From Wenzhouxiangella sp. XN201 (GTDB taxonomy: Bacteria; Pseudomonadota; Gammaproteobacteria; Xanthomonadales; Wenzhouxiangellaceae): 64,000 nucleotides of DNA. Position 1 is the stretch's first letter; each line of letters opens with the position of its first letter. Below, in pieces: positions 8,270 through 16,857 of this stretch. The translations under genes and the position numbers were made by a program. The DNA lies in assembly GCF_011008905.1 (NCBI RefSeq), contig NZ_JAAIVI010000017.1:1775750-1839749 (forward strand), written 5' to 3'. Under the pieces are notes generated by a model. It saw only the letters and a program-made list of their open reading frames with translations, searched no databases and had not been told where the DNA came from.

Positions 8270-9106
8270 ATGGATACCGCAGAGCGACAGAAACAGCAAT
8301 TGTCCCGGGCGATTCTGGCCGCCGCAGCGCATGATTTCGAGCTCAGCGTTGCAGGCATGGCCGAAGCAGCAGGCTACAGCGAAGGCCACTTCCAACGGCT
8401 GTTCCGGCGCCACTTCGGTCTGAGTCCACGCGAAATGCTGCGGCACTCGCGTATCGAGCGCTTCGCCGAACAGCTGCGCCAGGGCATGCCGGTCACACAA
8501 GCGGCGGTCGAATCGGGCTTCGGATCATCCAGCCGCGTGCACCAGGCCGCGCAGGAAGGTCTGGGCATGGCGCCTTCGCGCCTGTCGCGTGGCGGCGCCG
8601 GGGAACGCCTGCACTACGCCCTGGCGACCAGCACACTCGGACGCGTACTGGTCGCCGCCACCGATCGGGGCCTGTGCGCCGTATTGCTCGGCGACGAGGA
8701 ATCCGCGCTCGAAGGGGAACTGGCCAGCCGCTTTCCCAAGGCCGAGCGCTTACCGGCGGGCGCGGATTTCCAGGCGGTGCTGGACTCGGTCGTCGCCCTG
8801 ATCGACCGGGCCGATGCCGACGAGCCGGCGTGGGATCTCGATCTTCGCGGCACCTTGTTCCAGCAGAAGGTATGGGCCGCCCTGCGCGCGATTCCACGCG
8901 GCCGCACACTGACCTACGGTGAACTGGCCCGGCAAGTCGGGTTGCCCGGTGGTGCGCGGGCGGTAGCGCAGGCCTGCGGCGCCAACCCGGCAGCCGTGGT
9001 CGTGCCCTGCCACCGGGTGGTGGCCGCTGACGGCGGACTGGGGGGTTATCGCTGGGGGATCCAACGGAAGCGGGCTTTGCTGGAAAAAGAGCGCAGGAAC
9101 GCGTAA
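8270..9106 (+). CDS. Ada-like protein: AraC-type HTH fused to O6-alkylguanine alkyltransferase
   Basis: From the ATG at 8270 (MDTAERQKQQ) the product is 278 residues. An AraC-type helix-turn-helix lies at about 15-110 (GYSEGHFQRLFRRHFG, SREML). A C-terminal methyltransferase domain has the acceptor cysteine in PCHR and a typical GGYRWG motif. The domain transfers alkyl groups from O6-guanine onto itself. The Ada N-terminal zinc domain that senses phosphotriester methylation is missing, so classical autoinduction is not expected. A longer start at 8219 is possible but adds residues unlike the family. The gene sits on the opposite strand between ftsH and folP, where no gene is usual. Confidence 0.9.
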   Translation: MDTAERQKQQLSRAILAAAAHDFELSVAGMAEAAGYSEGHFQRLFRRHFGLSPREMLRHSRIERFAEQLRQGMPVTQAAVESGFGSSSRVHQAAQEGLGMAPSRLSRGGAGERLHYALATSTLGRVLVAATDRGLCAVLLGDEESALEGELASRFPKAERLPAGADFQAVLDSVVALIDRADADEPAWDLDLRGTLFQQKVWAALRAIPRGRTLTYGELARQVGLPGGARAVAQACGANPAAVVVPCHRVVAADGGLGGYRWGIQRKRALLEKERRNA

Positions 9107-9120
9107 CCCCCAACCTACGA

Positions 9121-9139
9121 CGGCCCCGATCAGGGGCCG
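9121..9139. terminator. GC-rich hairpin after the Ada-like gene
   Basis: cggcccc (9121-9127) pairs with ggggccg (9133-9139) over a 5-nt loop. It lies 15 bp after the Ada-like stop codon. There is no T-run, so intrinsic termination is uncertain. Confidence 0.35.
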
Positions 9140-9196
9140 GTCGATCATTGGAATTTCGAATTTGTTTCGAATTTGGTGCTTGGGATTTGGTGCTTG
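9139..9196 (-). repeat. Intergenic repeat family A, copy 2
   Basis: The reverse complement reads CAAGCACCAAAT, CCAAGCACCAAAT, AAACAAATTC and AATGATCGA in order, matching 2910-3000. It fills the space between the convergent Ada-like and ftsH genes. Confidence 0.75.
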
Positions 9197-9199
9197 CCC

Positions 9200-11113
9200 T
9201 TATCCGAGCGCCGGCTCTCCCGACGGCTCCTCGCCCTTGTCATCGCCATCACCGCCGGACGGTGGCTCACTATCGTTCCAGCCCTCCGGCGGATCGGGTT
9301 CGTGGCCGTCCATGATCTGGTCGATCTGCTTGGCATCGATGGTCTCGTAGCGCATCAGCGCATCGGCCATCAGGTGCAACTGCGTGTCGTATTCCGACAG
9401 GATCTCATGAGCGCGCCCGTAGGCACTATCGATGATGCGGCGCACTTCCTGGTCGATCTTGCGATGCGTCTCGTCGGAAATATTCTTGTGCTGGGTGACC
9501 GACCGGCCCAGGAATACCTCGTCCTCATTCTCGTCGTAGGACAGCGGACCGAGTTCATCCGACAGCCCCCACTTGGAGACCATGTTGCGGGCGATCTCGG
9601 TGGCGCGCTCGATGTCGTTCGATGCGCCCGTGGTGACCTTGTCCTTGCCGAATATCAGTTCCTCAGCCACGCGACCGCCGAACAGACTGGCCAACTGCGA
9701 CTCGAGCTGGGTCTTGTTGAGGCTGTACTTGTCTTCCTCGGGCAGGAACATCGTCACGCCCAGCGCACGACCGCGCGGGATGATGGTGACCTTGTAGACC
9801 GGATCGTGATCGGGAACGATCCGGCCGACGATGGCGTGCCCGGCCTCGTGAAAGGCGGTCAGGCGCTTGTCGTCCTCGGACATGACCATCGACTTGCGCT
9901 CGGCGCCCATCATGATCTTGTCCTTGGCCAGCTCGAAGTGCCGCTGGTTCACCGACTTGCAGTCCTCGCGAGCCGCGAAAAGCGCCGCTTCATTGACCAG
10001 ATTGGCCAGGTCGGCGCCTGAAAAGCCGGGCGTTCCGCGGCCGATTACGCGCGCATCGACATCGTCGCCAATCGGCACCTTGCGCATATGCACTTTCAGG
10101 ATCTGCTCACGGCCCTTCAGGTCGGGCAGCGGCACGACCACCTGGCGATCGAATCGGCCGGGGCGAAGCAGGGCCTGGTCGAGCACGTCGGGGCGGTTGG
10201 TGGCCGCGATCATGATGATGCCCTCGTTGCCCTCGAAGCCATCCATTTCGACCAGCAACTGGTTGAGCGTCTGCTCGCGTTCGTCATGACCACCGCCGAG
10301 GCCTGCGCCGCGCTGGCGCCCGACTGCGTCGAGCTCGTCGATGAAGATGATGCACGGTGCGTGCTTCTTGGCGGTCTCGAACATGTCGCGAACGCGTGAG
10401 GCACCCACGCCGACGAACATTTCGACGAAGTCCGAGCCGGAAATCGAGAAGAACGGCACCTTGGCCTCGCCGGCGATGGCGCGTGCCAGCAGGGTCTTGC
10501 CGGTGCCCGGCTGTCCGACCATCAGGATGCCCTTGGGGATATGCCCGCCCAGGCGCTGGAACTTGCCCGGATCGCGCAGGAAGTCGACCAGTTCGGTGAC
10601 CTCGTCCTTGGCTTCCTCGCAGCCGGCCACATCGTTGAAGGTGACCTTGACCTGATCCTCGCCCTGCAACTTTGCGCGCGACTTGCCGAAGCTCATCGCG
10701 CCACCGCGGCCACCGGCACCGCCCTGCATCTGGCGCATGAAATAGACCCACAGGCCCACCAGTACCAGCACGGGCAGCAGGCTGATGAGAATATCGATGA
10801 TGATCGAACGCCGCTCGGGCGGCTGCGCCTCGATTTCGACCTCGTTGTCGAGCAGGTCCTTGATCAGGCCGTCATCGCGCGGCGCCATCACCCGGAACTG
10901 CTCACCGCCGCTGGTCTGGCCGGTAATCGTCTTGCCGGATGCACCTTCCTGGATTTCGACGCGGGCCACGTTGCCACTCTGGACCTCCTCGAGGAACACC
11001 GAGTAGTTCATTTCGCGCGGCTGTGCGTCGGGCTGCGAGTAGTGATTGAACACGCTCATCAGCACGACGGCGATGATGATCCACATCACCAGATTCTTGG
11101 CAAAATCACTCAA
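9200..11113 (-). CDS. ftsH: ATP-dependent zinc metalloprotease FtsH
   Basis: The 637-residue protein has two N-terminal membrane segments (about 8-23 and 104-126) around a periplasmic domain. The AAA domain follows, with Walker A GQPGTGKT (200-207), Walker [10 protein letters not shown] (255-263) and the second region of homology near 300-325. The M41 protease domain has zinc-binding HEAGH (422-426). FtsH degrades misfolded membrane proteins and regulators such as LpxC. The C-terminal tail is acidic and proline/glycine-rich. It follows rlmE at 68 bp on the same strand, the common rlmE-ftsH arrangement. Confidence 0.98.
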   Translation of the reverse strand: MSDFAKNLVMWIIIAVVLMSVFNHYSQPDAQPREMNYSVFLEEVQSGNVARVEIQEGASGKTITGQTSGGEQFRVMAPRDDGLIKDLLDNEVEIEAQPPERRSIIIDILISLLPVLVLVGLWVYFMRQMQGGAGGRGGAMSFGKSRAKLQGEDQVKVTFNDVAGCEEAKDEVTELVDFLRDPGKFQRLGGHIPKGILMVGQPGTGKTLLARAIAGEAKVPFFSISGSDFVEMFVGVGASRVRDMFETAKKHAPCIIFIDELDAVGRQRGAGLGGGHDEREQTLNQLLVEMDGFEGNEGIIMIAATNRPDVLDQALLRPGRFDRQVVVPLPDLKGREQILKVHMRKVPIGDDVDARVIGRGTPGFSGADLANLVNEAALFAAREDCKSVNQRHFELAKDKIMMGAERKSMVMSEDDKRLTAFHEAGHAIVGRIVPDHDPVYKVTIIPRGRALGVTMFLPEEDKYSLNKTQLESQLASLFGGRVAEELIFGKDKVTTGASNDIERATEIARNMVSKWGLSDELGPLSYDENEDEVFLGRSVTQHKNISDETHRKIDQEVRRIIDSAYGRAHEILSEYDTQLHLMADALMRYETIDAKQIDQIMDGHEPDPPEGWNDSEPPSGGDGDDKGEEPSGEPALG

Positions 11114-11181
11114 AACCTTGATTCTCCGGTTGGGCGGCAGTCTGGCTGCTCGATTCTACGACAATGCGATCGATGTTACGT

Positions 11182-11781
11182 TCAGGCCCGGCGATTTCGG
11201 GCCACCAGGTAGACTTCACGGCTTTCACCGCGCGAGGCCGGCGGTTTGCGCGTCCGGACCGCACCGTAGTCCTGCCTCAGTTCTGCCAGCAAGGCATCGA
11301 AGCCCTCGCCCTGGAAGACCTTGACCACGAACACCCCGTCACTCGCCAGCCAGTCGTCGGCAAAGGCCTTCGCCAGCTCTGCCAGATGTATGCTGCGGGC
11401 CTGGTCCGACGGCCCGATACCCGAGATATTGGGGGCCATGTCGGACAGCACAAGGTCGGCCCGGCGCCCGTCCATGGCCGCTTCCAGCTCGGCCAGCGGC
11501 TCGTCCTCGCGAAAATCACCCTGAATGAAGACCACCCCCTCGACAGGCTCCATTGGCAGGATATCGAGAGCAATCACGCGACCGGACTCGCCAACTCGTT
11601 CGCTGGCCACCTGGGCCCAGCTACCGGGAGCGGCACCCAGATCGACCACGACCTGTCCTGGCCGGAACAGCCGATCCTTGTCATCGAGCTCGAGCAGCTT
11701 GAATGCCGCCCGCGCCCGATATCCCGCCTCGCGGGCGCGCTTGACGTAGGGGTCGGATTGTTGGCGTTTTTTCCAGTCCAT
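11182..11781 (-). CDS. rlmE: 23S rRNA 2'-O-ribose U2552 methyltransferase
   Basis: The 199-residue protein matches RlmE/FtsJ in length. It has the SAM-binding motif [15 protein letters not shown], the motif SDMAPNISG, and the catalytic tetrad residues K ([11 protein letters not shown]), D (SDMAP), K (VVKVFQG) and E (SREVYLVAR). It methylates U2552 in the A-loop during late 50S assembly. It precedes ftsH in the same direction. Upstream lies a repeat-rich gap shared with the divergent yhbY gene. Confidence 0.97.
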   Translation of the reverse strand: MDWKKRQQSDPYVKRAREAGYRARAAFKLLELDDKDRLFRPGQVVVDLGAAPGSWAQVASERVGESGRVIALDILPMEPVEGVVFIQGDFREDEPLAELEAAMDGRRADLVLSDMAPNISGIGPSDQARSIHLAELAKAFADDWLASDGVFVVKVFQGEGFDALLAELRQDYGAVRTRKPPASRGESREVYLVARNRRA

Positions 11782-11782
11782 C

Positions 11783-11806
11783 GGTTGGCTTGTTCGCTGG
11801 TTCGAG
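11783..11806. repeat. Partial GGTTNGCT repeat (family D)
   Basis: ggttggct, tgttcgct and ggttcgag follow one another just upstream of rlmE. The same 8-bp unit is iterated at 21546-21744 and 23640-23768. No inverted partner is seen here, so it is a solo or degraded end. Confidence 0.5.
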
Positions 11807-11815
11807 AATAGTAAC

Positions 11816-11902
11816 GGTTTCAGGTTTCAGGTTTCCGGAAGTTCACTCGCGCTTCGGGCTTCGCGCTTCGGGCTCCTGAACCCTGAACCCTGACACCTGA
11901 CC
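11816..11902. repeat. Fold-back repeat family C, copy 1 (CAGGTTT units)
   Basis: On the left, tttcaggtttcaggtttc; on the right, the inverted ctgaaccctgaaccctgaca. A central gcgcttcgggctt is doubled (GCTTCGGGCTTC, then GCGCTTCGGGCTC). A related array lies at 16405-16451. It occupies the divergent rlmE/yhbY gap. Confidence 0.7.
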
Positions 11903-11967
11903 CCGCACCACGGCCCGGCGCCCCAATTCACGTTACCATTACCCCCTCATTCCAAACGGCACCGCCC

Positions 11968-12261
11968 ATGCCCCTGAAGAACAACCAGAAAAAGCACCTG
12001 CGCGGTCTCAGCCACGACCTGCATCCCGTCGTCATGGTGGCTGACAAGGGCCTGTCCGAAAACGTCCTTGCCGAGGTCGAGCAGGCACTCGAGCACCACG
12101 AACTCATCAAGGTCAAGTTGCGTGGCGAGCGCGAAACACGCAATGCCTGGATCGACCAGCTGGTTTCCAGCACCGGCGCCGAACTGGTCCACCGCATTGG
12201 CCAGGTCGTATGCCTGTACCGGCGCCACCCGGAAAAGCCCGTCATTCAATTGCCGAAGTGA
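11968..12261 (+). CDS. yhbY: Ribosome assembly RNA-binding protein YhbY
   Basis: The 97-residue protein is a stand-alone CRM domain with KKHLRGLSHDLHPVVMVADKG at the start. A GxxG-like RGERETR turn and the C-terminal GQVVCLYRR strand are also present. YhbY associates with pre-50S particles. It is divergent from rlmE, another 50S assembly gene, as in many proteobacteria. The next gene starts two bases after the stop, so they probably share a transcript. Confidence 0.95.
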   Translation: MPLKNNQKKHLRGLSHDLHPVVMVADKGLSENVLAEVEQALEHHELIKVKLRGERETRNAWIDQLVSSTGAELVHRIGQVVCLYRRHPEKPVIQLPK

Positions 12262-12262
12262 C

Positions 12263-12655
12263 ATGGATCTGACCGAGCACACGGCCGGAAATTATCACCA
12301 GATTCGCGGTATCGAGCCGCAGCGGGTGTTCGTGACCGATCAATGGTACAGCGCCAGCCTGGTCGTGGGCGCCCGCTATCTCGACCCCGATTGGCCGGTG
12401 TCCCGCCTGGCCGATCTCGACCGGGAGCACATCGCGGCCCTGGTCGACCTCGGCCCGGAGCTGGTTGTGGTCGGTGCCGGATCGACACAACAATTTCTGC
12501 CGCACGAAAGCCAACTGGCCTTCATCCGCCACGGTATCGGCGTGGAGTGTATGACCCTCGACGCCGCCGCCCGCACTTTCAACGTTCTGATGAGCGAAAA
12601 TCGTCGCGCGCTGGCGGCGCTCATCATTTCTTCGGAAGATAATCGAGCGGATTGA
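12263..12655 (+). CDS. Mth938-like domain protein
   Basis: From the ATG at 12263 (MDLTEHTAGN) the product is 130 residues. The family pattern is clear: IRGIEPQRVFV, then LVDLGPELVVVGAGSTQQFLP, then GIGVECMTLDAAARTFNVLMSENRRALAALI. Members (DUF498, also human AAMDC-type folds) are small soluble proteins without a settled enzymatic role. It is immediately downstream of yhbY. The 3' end overlaps the end of the convergent nlpD gene by about 30 bp. Confidence 0.88.
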   Translation: MDLTEHTAGNYHQIRGIEPQRVFVTDQWYSASLVVGARYLDPDWPVSRLADLDREHIAALVDLGPELVVVGAGSTQQFLPHESQLAFIRHGIGVECMTLDAAARTFNVLMSENRRALAALIISSEDNRAD

Positions 12656-13457
12656 CGGGTTCGCCGTCGCGGCGGATTTCGAAGTGAAGCAGGGTTTCCT
12701 CGCGCTCGTTGGCCCCCATTTCCGCGATCTTCTGGCCGCGCTGGACCTGGTCGCCCTCGGCGACCAGGCGCCGCCGGTTGTGACCATAGGCCGAGAGCAG
12801 CTTGTCGGAATGCTTGATGATGATCAGTTCGCCATAGCCGATCAGGGCGGTGCCGCTGTAGACCACCTCGCCGCCGGAGGCGGCCTTCACGGTCTGGCCG
12901 GCCTGACCGGCAATACCGATACCCTTGCGGGTGGCCGCGGCATCGAAGGGGCGGGTCACGCGTCCCTGGGTGGGCCACTGCCAGCTGACCCCGGCCACAC
13001 TGCGGGCCGGCTCCGACGGATCGACAGCGGCTGTGTTCTCAGGCTGGCGCGACGATGGGGGTGGCTCGGCTCTCGATTCGGCAACCGGTCTGGACGACGA
13101 CTCTTCGGCGACTTGCTCTTCCGCCGGCCGAGGCTGTGCAACGGGCCGATCGACAGTCGTCGGCCGCGCACGCGGCGGCTCGCGCAGGCGCAGTTCCTGG
13201 CCGGGACGAATGGTGAACGGTGCCTGGATGTGGTTCCAGTTCGCGACCGCGCGCCAGTCCAGCCCGAAGCGGAACGCAATCGAATAGAGCGTGTCACCGC
13301 GGCGCACCTCGTAGAAGGCTGGAGGCGCCTGAATCACTCGGCGTGTATCTTCATCCCTTGATCCCCCTCCGGGTTTACCCGGCGCCGGCTGCCAGGGTGC
13401 ACAGGCCGAAACGACCAGCGCGGCGACAAGCGCGGCGAGCACCGCATACCGGCTCAC
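12624..13457 (-). CDS. nlpD: NlpD-type lipoprotein: LysM plus degenerate LytM domain
   Basis: A GTG start at 13457 gives 277 residues and a lipobox ending VVSAC (Cys19). A LysM domain follows (YEVRRGDTLYSIAFRFGL, about 50-95). After a Pro/Glu-rich linker comes an M23/LytM domain. Its first metal site is changed to RKGIGIAG, without the usual H and D, while the late LHFEIR histidine remains. Such degenerate LytM proteins (NlpD, EnvC) activate amidases at the septum instead of cutting peptidoglycan. The start overlaps the yqaA stop (GTGA). rpoS, the usual next gene, is absent. A longer ATG-started frame would lose the N-terminal lipoprotein signal. Confidence 0.92.
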   Translation of the reverse strand: MSRYAVLAALVAALVVSACAPWQPAPGKPGGGSRDEDTRRVIQAPPAFYEVRRGDTLYSIAFRFGLDWRAVANWNHIQAPFTIRPGQELRLREPPRARPTTVDRPVAQPRPAEEQVAEESSSRPVAESRAEPPPSSRQPENTAAVDPSEPARSVAGVSWQWPTQGRVTRPFDAAATRKGIGIAGQAGQTVKAASGGEVVYSGTALIGYGELIIIKHSDKLLSAYGHNRRRLVAEGDQVQRGQKIAEMGANEREETLLHFEIRRDGEPVNPLDYLPKK

Positions 13458-14029
13458 CACAACCACCACACCAGCGCTCCGATGGCCACCACGGCGACTG
13501 CCAGCCAGCCCAGGAGATCGATCCATTCGCGCAGGCGTTCGGCGGCACGTTCACCGCCGGCCCAGATCAATGCGGCGACCAGGTAGAAACGGGCACCGCG
13601 TCCGATTAACGAGCCGACCACAAAGCCGATCAATGGTGCGCCCAGCGCACCGGCCGCAATGGTGATGATCTTGAAGGGAATCGGGGTGAATCCAGCCAGA
13701 ATGACGAACCACACGCCGTAGTCCTGGAATGCGGCAACAGCAGCCCGATAGGCATCCAGTTGCCCCAAGCGCTCGATCAATGGCAGGACCGCCTCGATCG
13801 AGAGCAGCCCGATCAGGTAACCGAACAGCCCCCCGATTACTGAAGTCAGCGTGGTCAGCAGCGCCAGTCGCCAGGCCGAAGCCCGGTCGGCCAGCACCAT
13901 GGGTGCCAGCATGACGTCCGGCGGCACGGGAAAGAAAGTGGCCTCGGCAAAACTCAGACCGGCCAGATAACGCCTTGCATGTCGATGGCGTGACCAGAGC
14001 AGGACGCGATCATAAAGCCCCTTGAACAT
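13454..14029 (-). CDS. yqaA: YqaA family (VTT/SNARE-associated) inner-membrane protein
   Basis: The 191-residue protein starts MFKGLYDRVLLWS, then has FAEATFFPVPPDVMLAPM, a re-entrant-type motif of DedA/VTT proteins. Later comes GFTPIPFKIITIAAGAL and several hydrophobic spans, the last near the C-terminus (LAVAVVAIGALVWWLW). DedA relatives act in lipid transport and envelope homeostasis. YqaA itself is poorly studied. It lies between pcm and nlpD on the same strand, an order seen in several gammaproteobacteria, and overlaps nlpD by four bases. Confidence 0.92.
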   Translation of the reverse strand: MFKGLYDRVLLWSRHRHARRYLAGLSFAEATFFPVPPDVMLAPMVLADRASAWRLALLTTLTSVIGGLFGYLIGLLSIEAVLPLIERLGQLDAYRAAVAAFQDYGVWFVILAGFTPIPFKIITIAAGALGAPLIGFVVGSLIGRGARFYLVAALIWAGGERAAERLREWIDLLGWLAVAVVAIGALVWWLW

Positions 14030-14038
14030 GCCCGTTCG

Positions 14039-14698
14039 TCACTCCAGTCCCTGTAGCAGCGGCACAAAGCTGACCGCGCCCAGTTCCTCGCGCTCGAAGC
14101 CCCGGGCGGTGCGCTCGATACGGACCAGCTGTTGATACGGCCCGGCGTCTTCCGGCGCCACCAGTACCCCGCCCTCGGCGAGCTGCTCGTACAGACTGTC
14201 GGGAATGCGGCCGCCTGCGGTCACCATGATGGCATCGAAAGGCGCCTGCGACGGCCAGCCCTCCATGCCGTCGGCATGACGCGTATAAATGTTATGCAGG
14301 CCCATCCGATGAAAACGCTGCCGGGCGCTGCGCTGCAGTTCGCCGATGCGTTCGGTGGTGAACACCTTGTCGGCCAGCCGGGCCAGGATGGCCGCCTGGT
14401 AGCCCGAGCCGGTTCCGATCTCGAGCACTTTGCCGAGCCGGCCCTCGCCCAGCACAGCCTGGGTCATCATGGCGACGACGAACGGCTGCGAGATCGTCTG
14501 TCCGCGCCCGATCGGCAGTGCCGTGTCCTCGTAGGCTCGAGAGGAAATGGCCTCATCGACAAACAAATGGCGCGGTGTATTGCGAATGGCTTCGAGCACG
14601 CGCTCGTCGCTGATGCCCTTGTCGTGCAGACGGCGAACCAGTCGCTCGCGAGTGCCTTCAGAGGTCATGCCGATGCCACTATGTGCGCGTCCCGCCAT
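14039..14698 (-). CDS. pcm: Protein-L-isoaspartate O-methyltransferase
   Basis: The ATG at 14698 overlaps the surE stop (ATGA) and gives 219 residues; a longer frame to 14743 is less likely. Features are PRHLFVDEAI, the conserved GRGQTISQPFVVAMMTQ, and the SAM-binding VLEIGTGSGYQAAILA. Pcm methylates isoaspartyl residues to repair aged proteins. It forms a surE-pcm pair, as in E. coli, with yqaA and nlpD downstream. Confidence 0.97.
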   Translation of the reverse strand: MAGRAHSGIGMTSEGTRERLVRRLHDKGISDERVLEAIRNTPRHLFVDEAISSRAYEDTALPIGRGQTISQPFVVAMMTQAVLGEGRLGKVLEIGTGSGYQAAILARLADKVFTTERIGELQRSARQRFHRMGLHNIYTRHADGMEGWPSQAPFDAIMVTAGGRIPDSLYEQLAEGGVLVAPEDAGPYQQLVRIERTARGFEREELGAVSFVPLLQGLE

Positions 14699-15480
14699 CA
14701 TCGCTGCTGCTGATAGGGCCCGCGATTGAGTTCGTCGATCCATTGACTGATCTGGTCGAGCGCCTGATAGCGTGTCAGATCAACGTGAATCGGCGTGACC
14801 GATATGTAGCGATTGCGTGCGGCGTGAAAGTCGGTACCGGGACCGTTGTCCTGCTCGCCCCCGGCCGGGCCAATCCAGAAGAACTGCCGGCCACGCGGAT
14901 CCTCGATCGGGATGACGTCATCCGAGCGATGCCGATGTCCCAGGCGCGTGGTCTCGAATCCCTTGATCTCCTCCCACGGCAGGTCCGGCACGTTGATGTT
15001 GAGAATGGTATCGGCCGGCAGGGGTTTCTCCTTGAGCTGAGTCATCAGCAGACAGGCCGCCTCCGCCGCCGATTCATAATGGTGCGGCTCGCTGTCGGTA
15101 TAGACCAGGGATACTGCCATGGCCGGCAGACCGAGGAAACGCCCTTCCATGGCGGCCGCCACGGTGCCGGAATAGAGCACGTCGTCGCCCATATTGGCAC
15201 CGGCATTGATCCCCGAGACCACCATGTCCGGCTCATCACCGAGCAGGCCCGTAATGGCGATATGGACGCAGTCGGTCGGCGTCCCGTAGACTTTGAACAC
15301 GCCCTCGTGGCGCTTTTCGACTCGAATCGGCTGATCGAGCGTCAGTGAGTTGCTGGCGCCGGAGCGATCGCGGTCGGGTGCGACCACGGTGACCTGCTCA
15401 CAGTGCTCGGCCAGGCGTTCGGACAAAAGCCGAATTCCGGGCGCGTGCAGCCCGTCATCATTGGCAATAAGAATATGCAT
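14698..15480 (-). CDS. surE: 5'/3'-nucleotidase SurE
   Basis: The 260-residue protein begins [16 protein letters not shown], with the metal ligands D8/D9. [40 protein letters not shown] and the NINVPDLPW motif follow. SurE is a metal-dependent phosphatase on nucleoside monophosphates and short polyphosphates. It heads the surE-pcm-yqaA-nlpD run and is divergent from the Smr gene with only a few tens of bases between them. Confidence 0.97.
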   Translation of the reverse strand: MHILIANDDGLHAPGIRLLSERLAEHCEQVTVVAPDRDRSGASNSLTLDQPIRVEKRHEGVFKVYGTPTDCVHIAITGLLGDEPDMVVSGINAGANMGDDVLYSGTVAAAMEGRFLGLPAMAVSLVYTDSEPHHYESAAEAACLLMTQLKEKPLPADTILNINVPDLPWEEIKGFETTRLGHRHRSDDVIPIEDPRGRQFFWIGPAGGEQDNGPGTDFHAARNRYISVTPIHVDLTRYQALDQISQWIDELNRGPYQQQR

Positions 15481-15539
15481 GCTTGAACCGGAAGGTCAAA
15501 GATACAACTATAAACCAACACCGCCCGGGAGAATTGACC

Positions 15540-16073
15540 ATGAACGAATTCGACGACGACACCGACCTGTTCCGCTCGGCGGTCGGGCCCGTGCGCCGAG
15601 TTCGCAGCGAGCGCGACAACTCCCGGCCGGCGCCGCCGCCACCGCGGCCGAGTCAGCGTGAACGCGACGAAGCACGCGTGATGGACGACCTGGCGAACGC
15701 CCCGATCGATTTTGCCGCCGTCGAGACGGGCGAGGAAATCAGCTACTTGCGCCCGGGCCTGCAGAATCGTGTACTGACGCGGCTCAAGCGCGGCCATTGG
15801 CGGGTCGAGGACGAACTCGATCTGCACGAGATGAATCTCGAGGCAGCCGGCGCCTCGATCCGACGCTTCATCAGCGAAGCCGATCGCGACCGGGTCAGTT
15901 GCGTGCGCATCATTCACGGAAAGGGCCTGCGCTCCGGGCCCGAAGGGCCGCAACTCAAGCGGCTGACCGCCCGCCTTCTCAGCCGGCACGACCGGGTCGC
16001 GGCGTTCACCTCGACGCCGCCGCACGACGGTGGCACCGGCGCCGTCTACGTGCTGCTGAGAGCCCGCCGATGA
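15540..16073 (+). CDS. Smr domain protein
   Basis: From the ATG at 15540 (MNEFDDDTDLF), preceded by gggaga, the product is 177 residues. After a disordered Arg/Pro-rich N-terminus (about 20-45) comes the Smr domain. It contains DELDLHEMNLEAAGASIRRFI, CVRIIHGKGLRSG and GGTGAVYVLLR, covering the LDLH, HGKG and GTG signatures. Smr domains are nucleic-acid endonucleases. SmrB-like members cut mRNA at collided ribosomes. Which role applies here is not clear. The stop overlaps the next start. Confidence 0.93.
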   Translation: MNEFDDDTDLFRSAVGPVRRVRSERDNSRPAPPPPRPSQRERDEARVMDDLANAPIDFAAVETGEEISYLRPGLQNRVLTRLKRGHWRVEDELDLHEMNLEAAGASIRRFISEADRDRVSCVRIIHGKGLRSGPEGPQLKRLTARLLSRHDRVAAFTSTPPHDGGTGAVYVLLRARR

Positions 16074-16405
16074 GTGGCCTGGAAGGTCCCTTCGGGGCCC
16101 TGCTGATCCTGGCCGCAGCCGTGCTGTTCTGGTGGTCGGCGGTCAATGCCGGTGATTACGCGCGCAAGCTGGCGCGCGATTTCTGCCAACGTCAGGGATG
16201 GCAACTTCTCGACCAGACCGTGGCCCTGCGCGGCCTGTGGCCAGTGCGCAGCACCCGGGGCCTGGAGTGGCGACGCCGCTATCGCTTCGAATTCAGCCCG
16301 GACGGCGCCGGAAGGCGCGCCGGGGAATTGACGCTGACGGGAAGGAAACTGGTGCGTGTATGGGGTGAGCTTGAAGACGGCGGACGGCTGATTGAGCCGG
16401 AATAG
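16070..16405 (+). CDS. DUF3301 membrane-anchored protein
   Basis: The 111-residue product starts MSGLEGPFGALLILAAAVLFWWSA, giving one N-terminal membrane segment. RDFCQRQGWQLLDQTVAL, RRYRFEFSPDG and GELTLTGRKL follow, which is the DUF3301 pattern. The function is unknown. It overlaps the Smr gene (ATGA) and is therefore likely translated with it. The end abuts a CAGGTTT-type repeat. Confidence 0.88.
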   Translation: MSGLEGPFGALLILAAAVLFWWSAVNAGDYARKLARDFCQRQGWQLLDQTVALRGLWPVRSTRGLEWRRRYRFEFSPDGAGRRAGELTLTGRKLVRVWGELEDGGRLIEPE

Positions 16406-16451
16406 GGGTTCAGGGTTCTAGTGCCGACCTGAAACCTGAAACCTGAAACCT
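16405..16451. repeat. Repeat family C, copy 2
   Basis: ggggttcagggttc on the left and acctgaaacctgaaacctg on the right, between the convergent DUF3301 and sspB genes. It shares its units with 11816-11902. Both gene stops lie at or within its borders. Confidence 0.7.
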
Positions 16452-16854
16452 ATTTGACCACCTTCAGATTTGGCCTGGTCTTGCGCTCCGGCCCCGAGTT
16501 GTCGTCACCCGGATCGGCGGCCTCGGACTCGGGCGTCTCGTCGCCCTCTTCGGCCGGGAACATCATGCCGCGGCCGTTTTCACGGGCATAAACGGCCTCG
16601 ACCGCGTTGATTGGTACCGTCACCGCCCGCGACACGCCGCCGAAGCGGGCCACGAAGGTGACCATTTCGCTGTCAATCAGCAGGTCACGGACGGCCGAGG
16701 GCGCAATATTGAGGACCACGCGCCCGTCCTTGATGGTGGATTCGGGAACGTCGAGGCCGGCATGGTCGGCACTGACCAGCAAATGCGGCGTCAGTCCACT
16801 ATCGACGATCCACTCGTTGATCGCACGAACCAGGTAAGGACGGCTCGAGAGCAT
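16450..16854 (-). CDS. sspB: ClpXP protease specificity-enhancing factor SspB
   Basis: The 134-residue protein has SSRPYLVRAINEWIVDSGLTPHL at the start. VLNIAPSAVRDLLI and ARFGGVSRAVTVPINAV form the peptide-binding fold. The tail is disordered and acidic and ends RPNLKVVK, the typical ClpX-docking end. SspB delivers ssrA-tagged proteins to ClpXP. It follows sspA by 3 bp, the usual sspAB operon. Confidence 0.96.
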   Translation of the reverse strand: MLSSRPYLVRAINEWIVDSGLTPHLLVSADHAGLDVPESTIKDGRVVLNIAPSAVRDLLIDSEMVTFVARFGGVSRAVTVPINAVEAVYARENGRGMMFPAEEGDETPESEAADPGDDNSGPERKTRPNLKVVK

Positions 16855-16857
16855 TCC

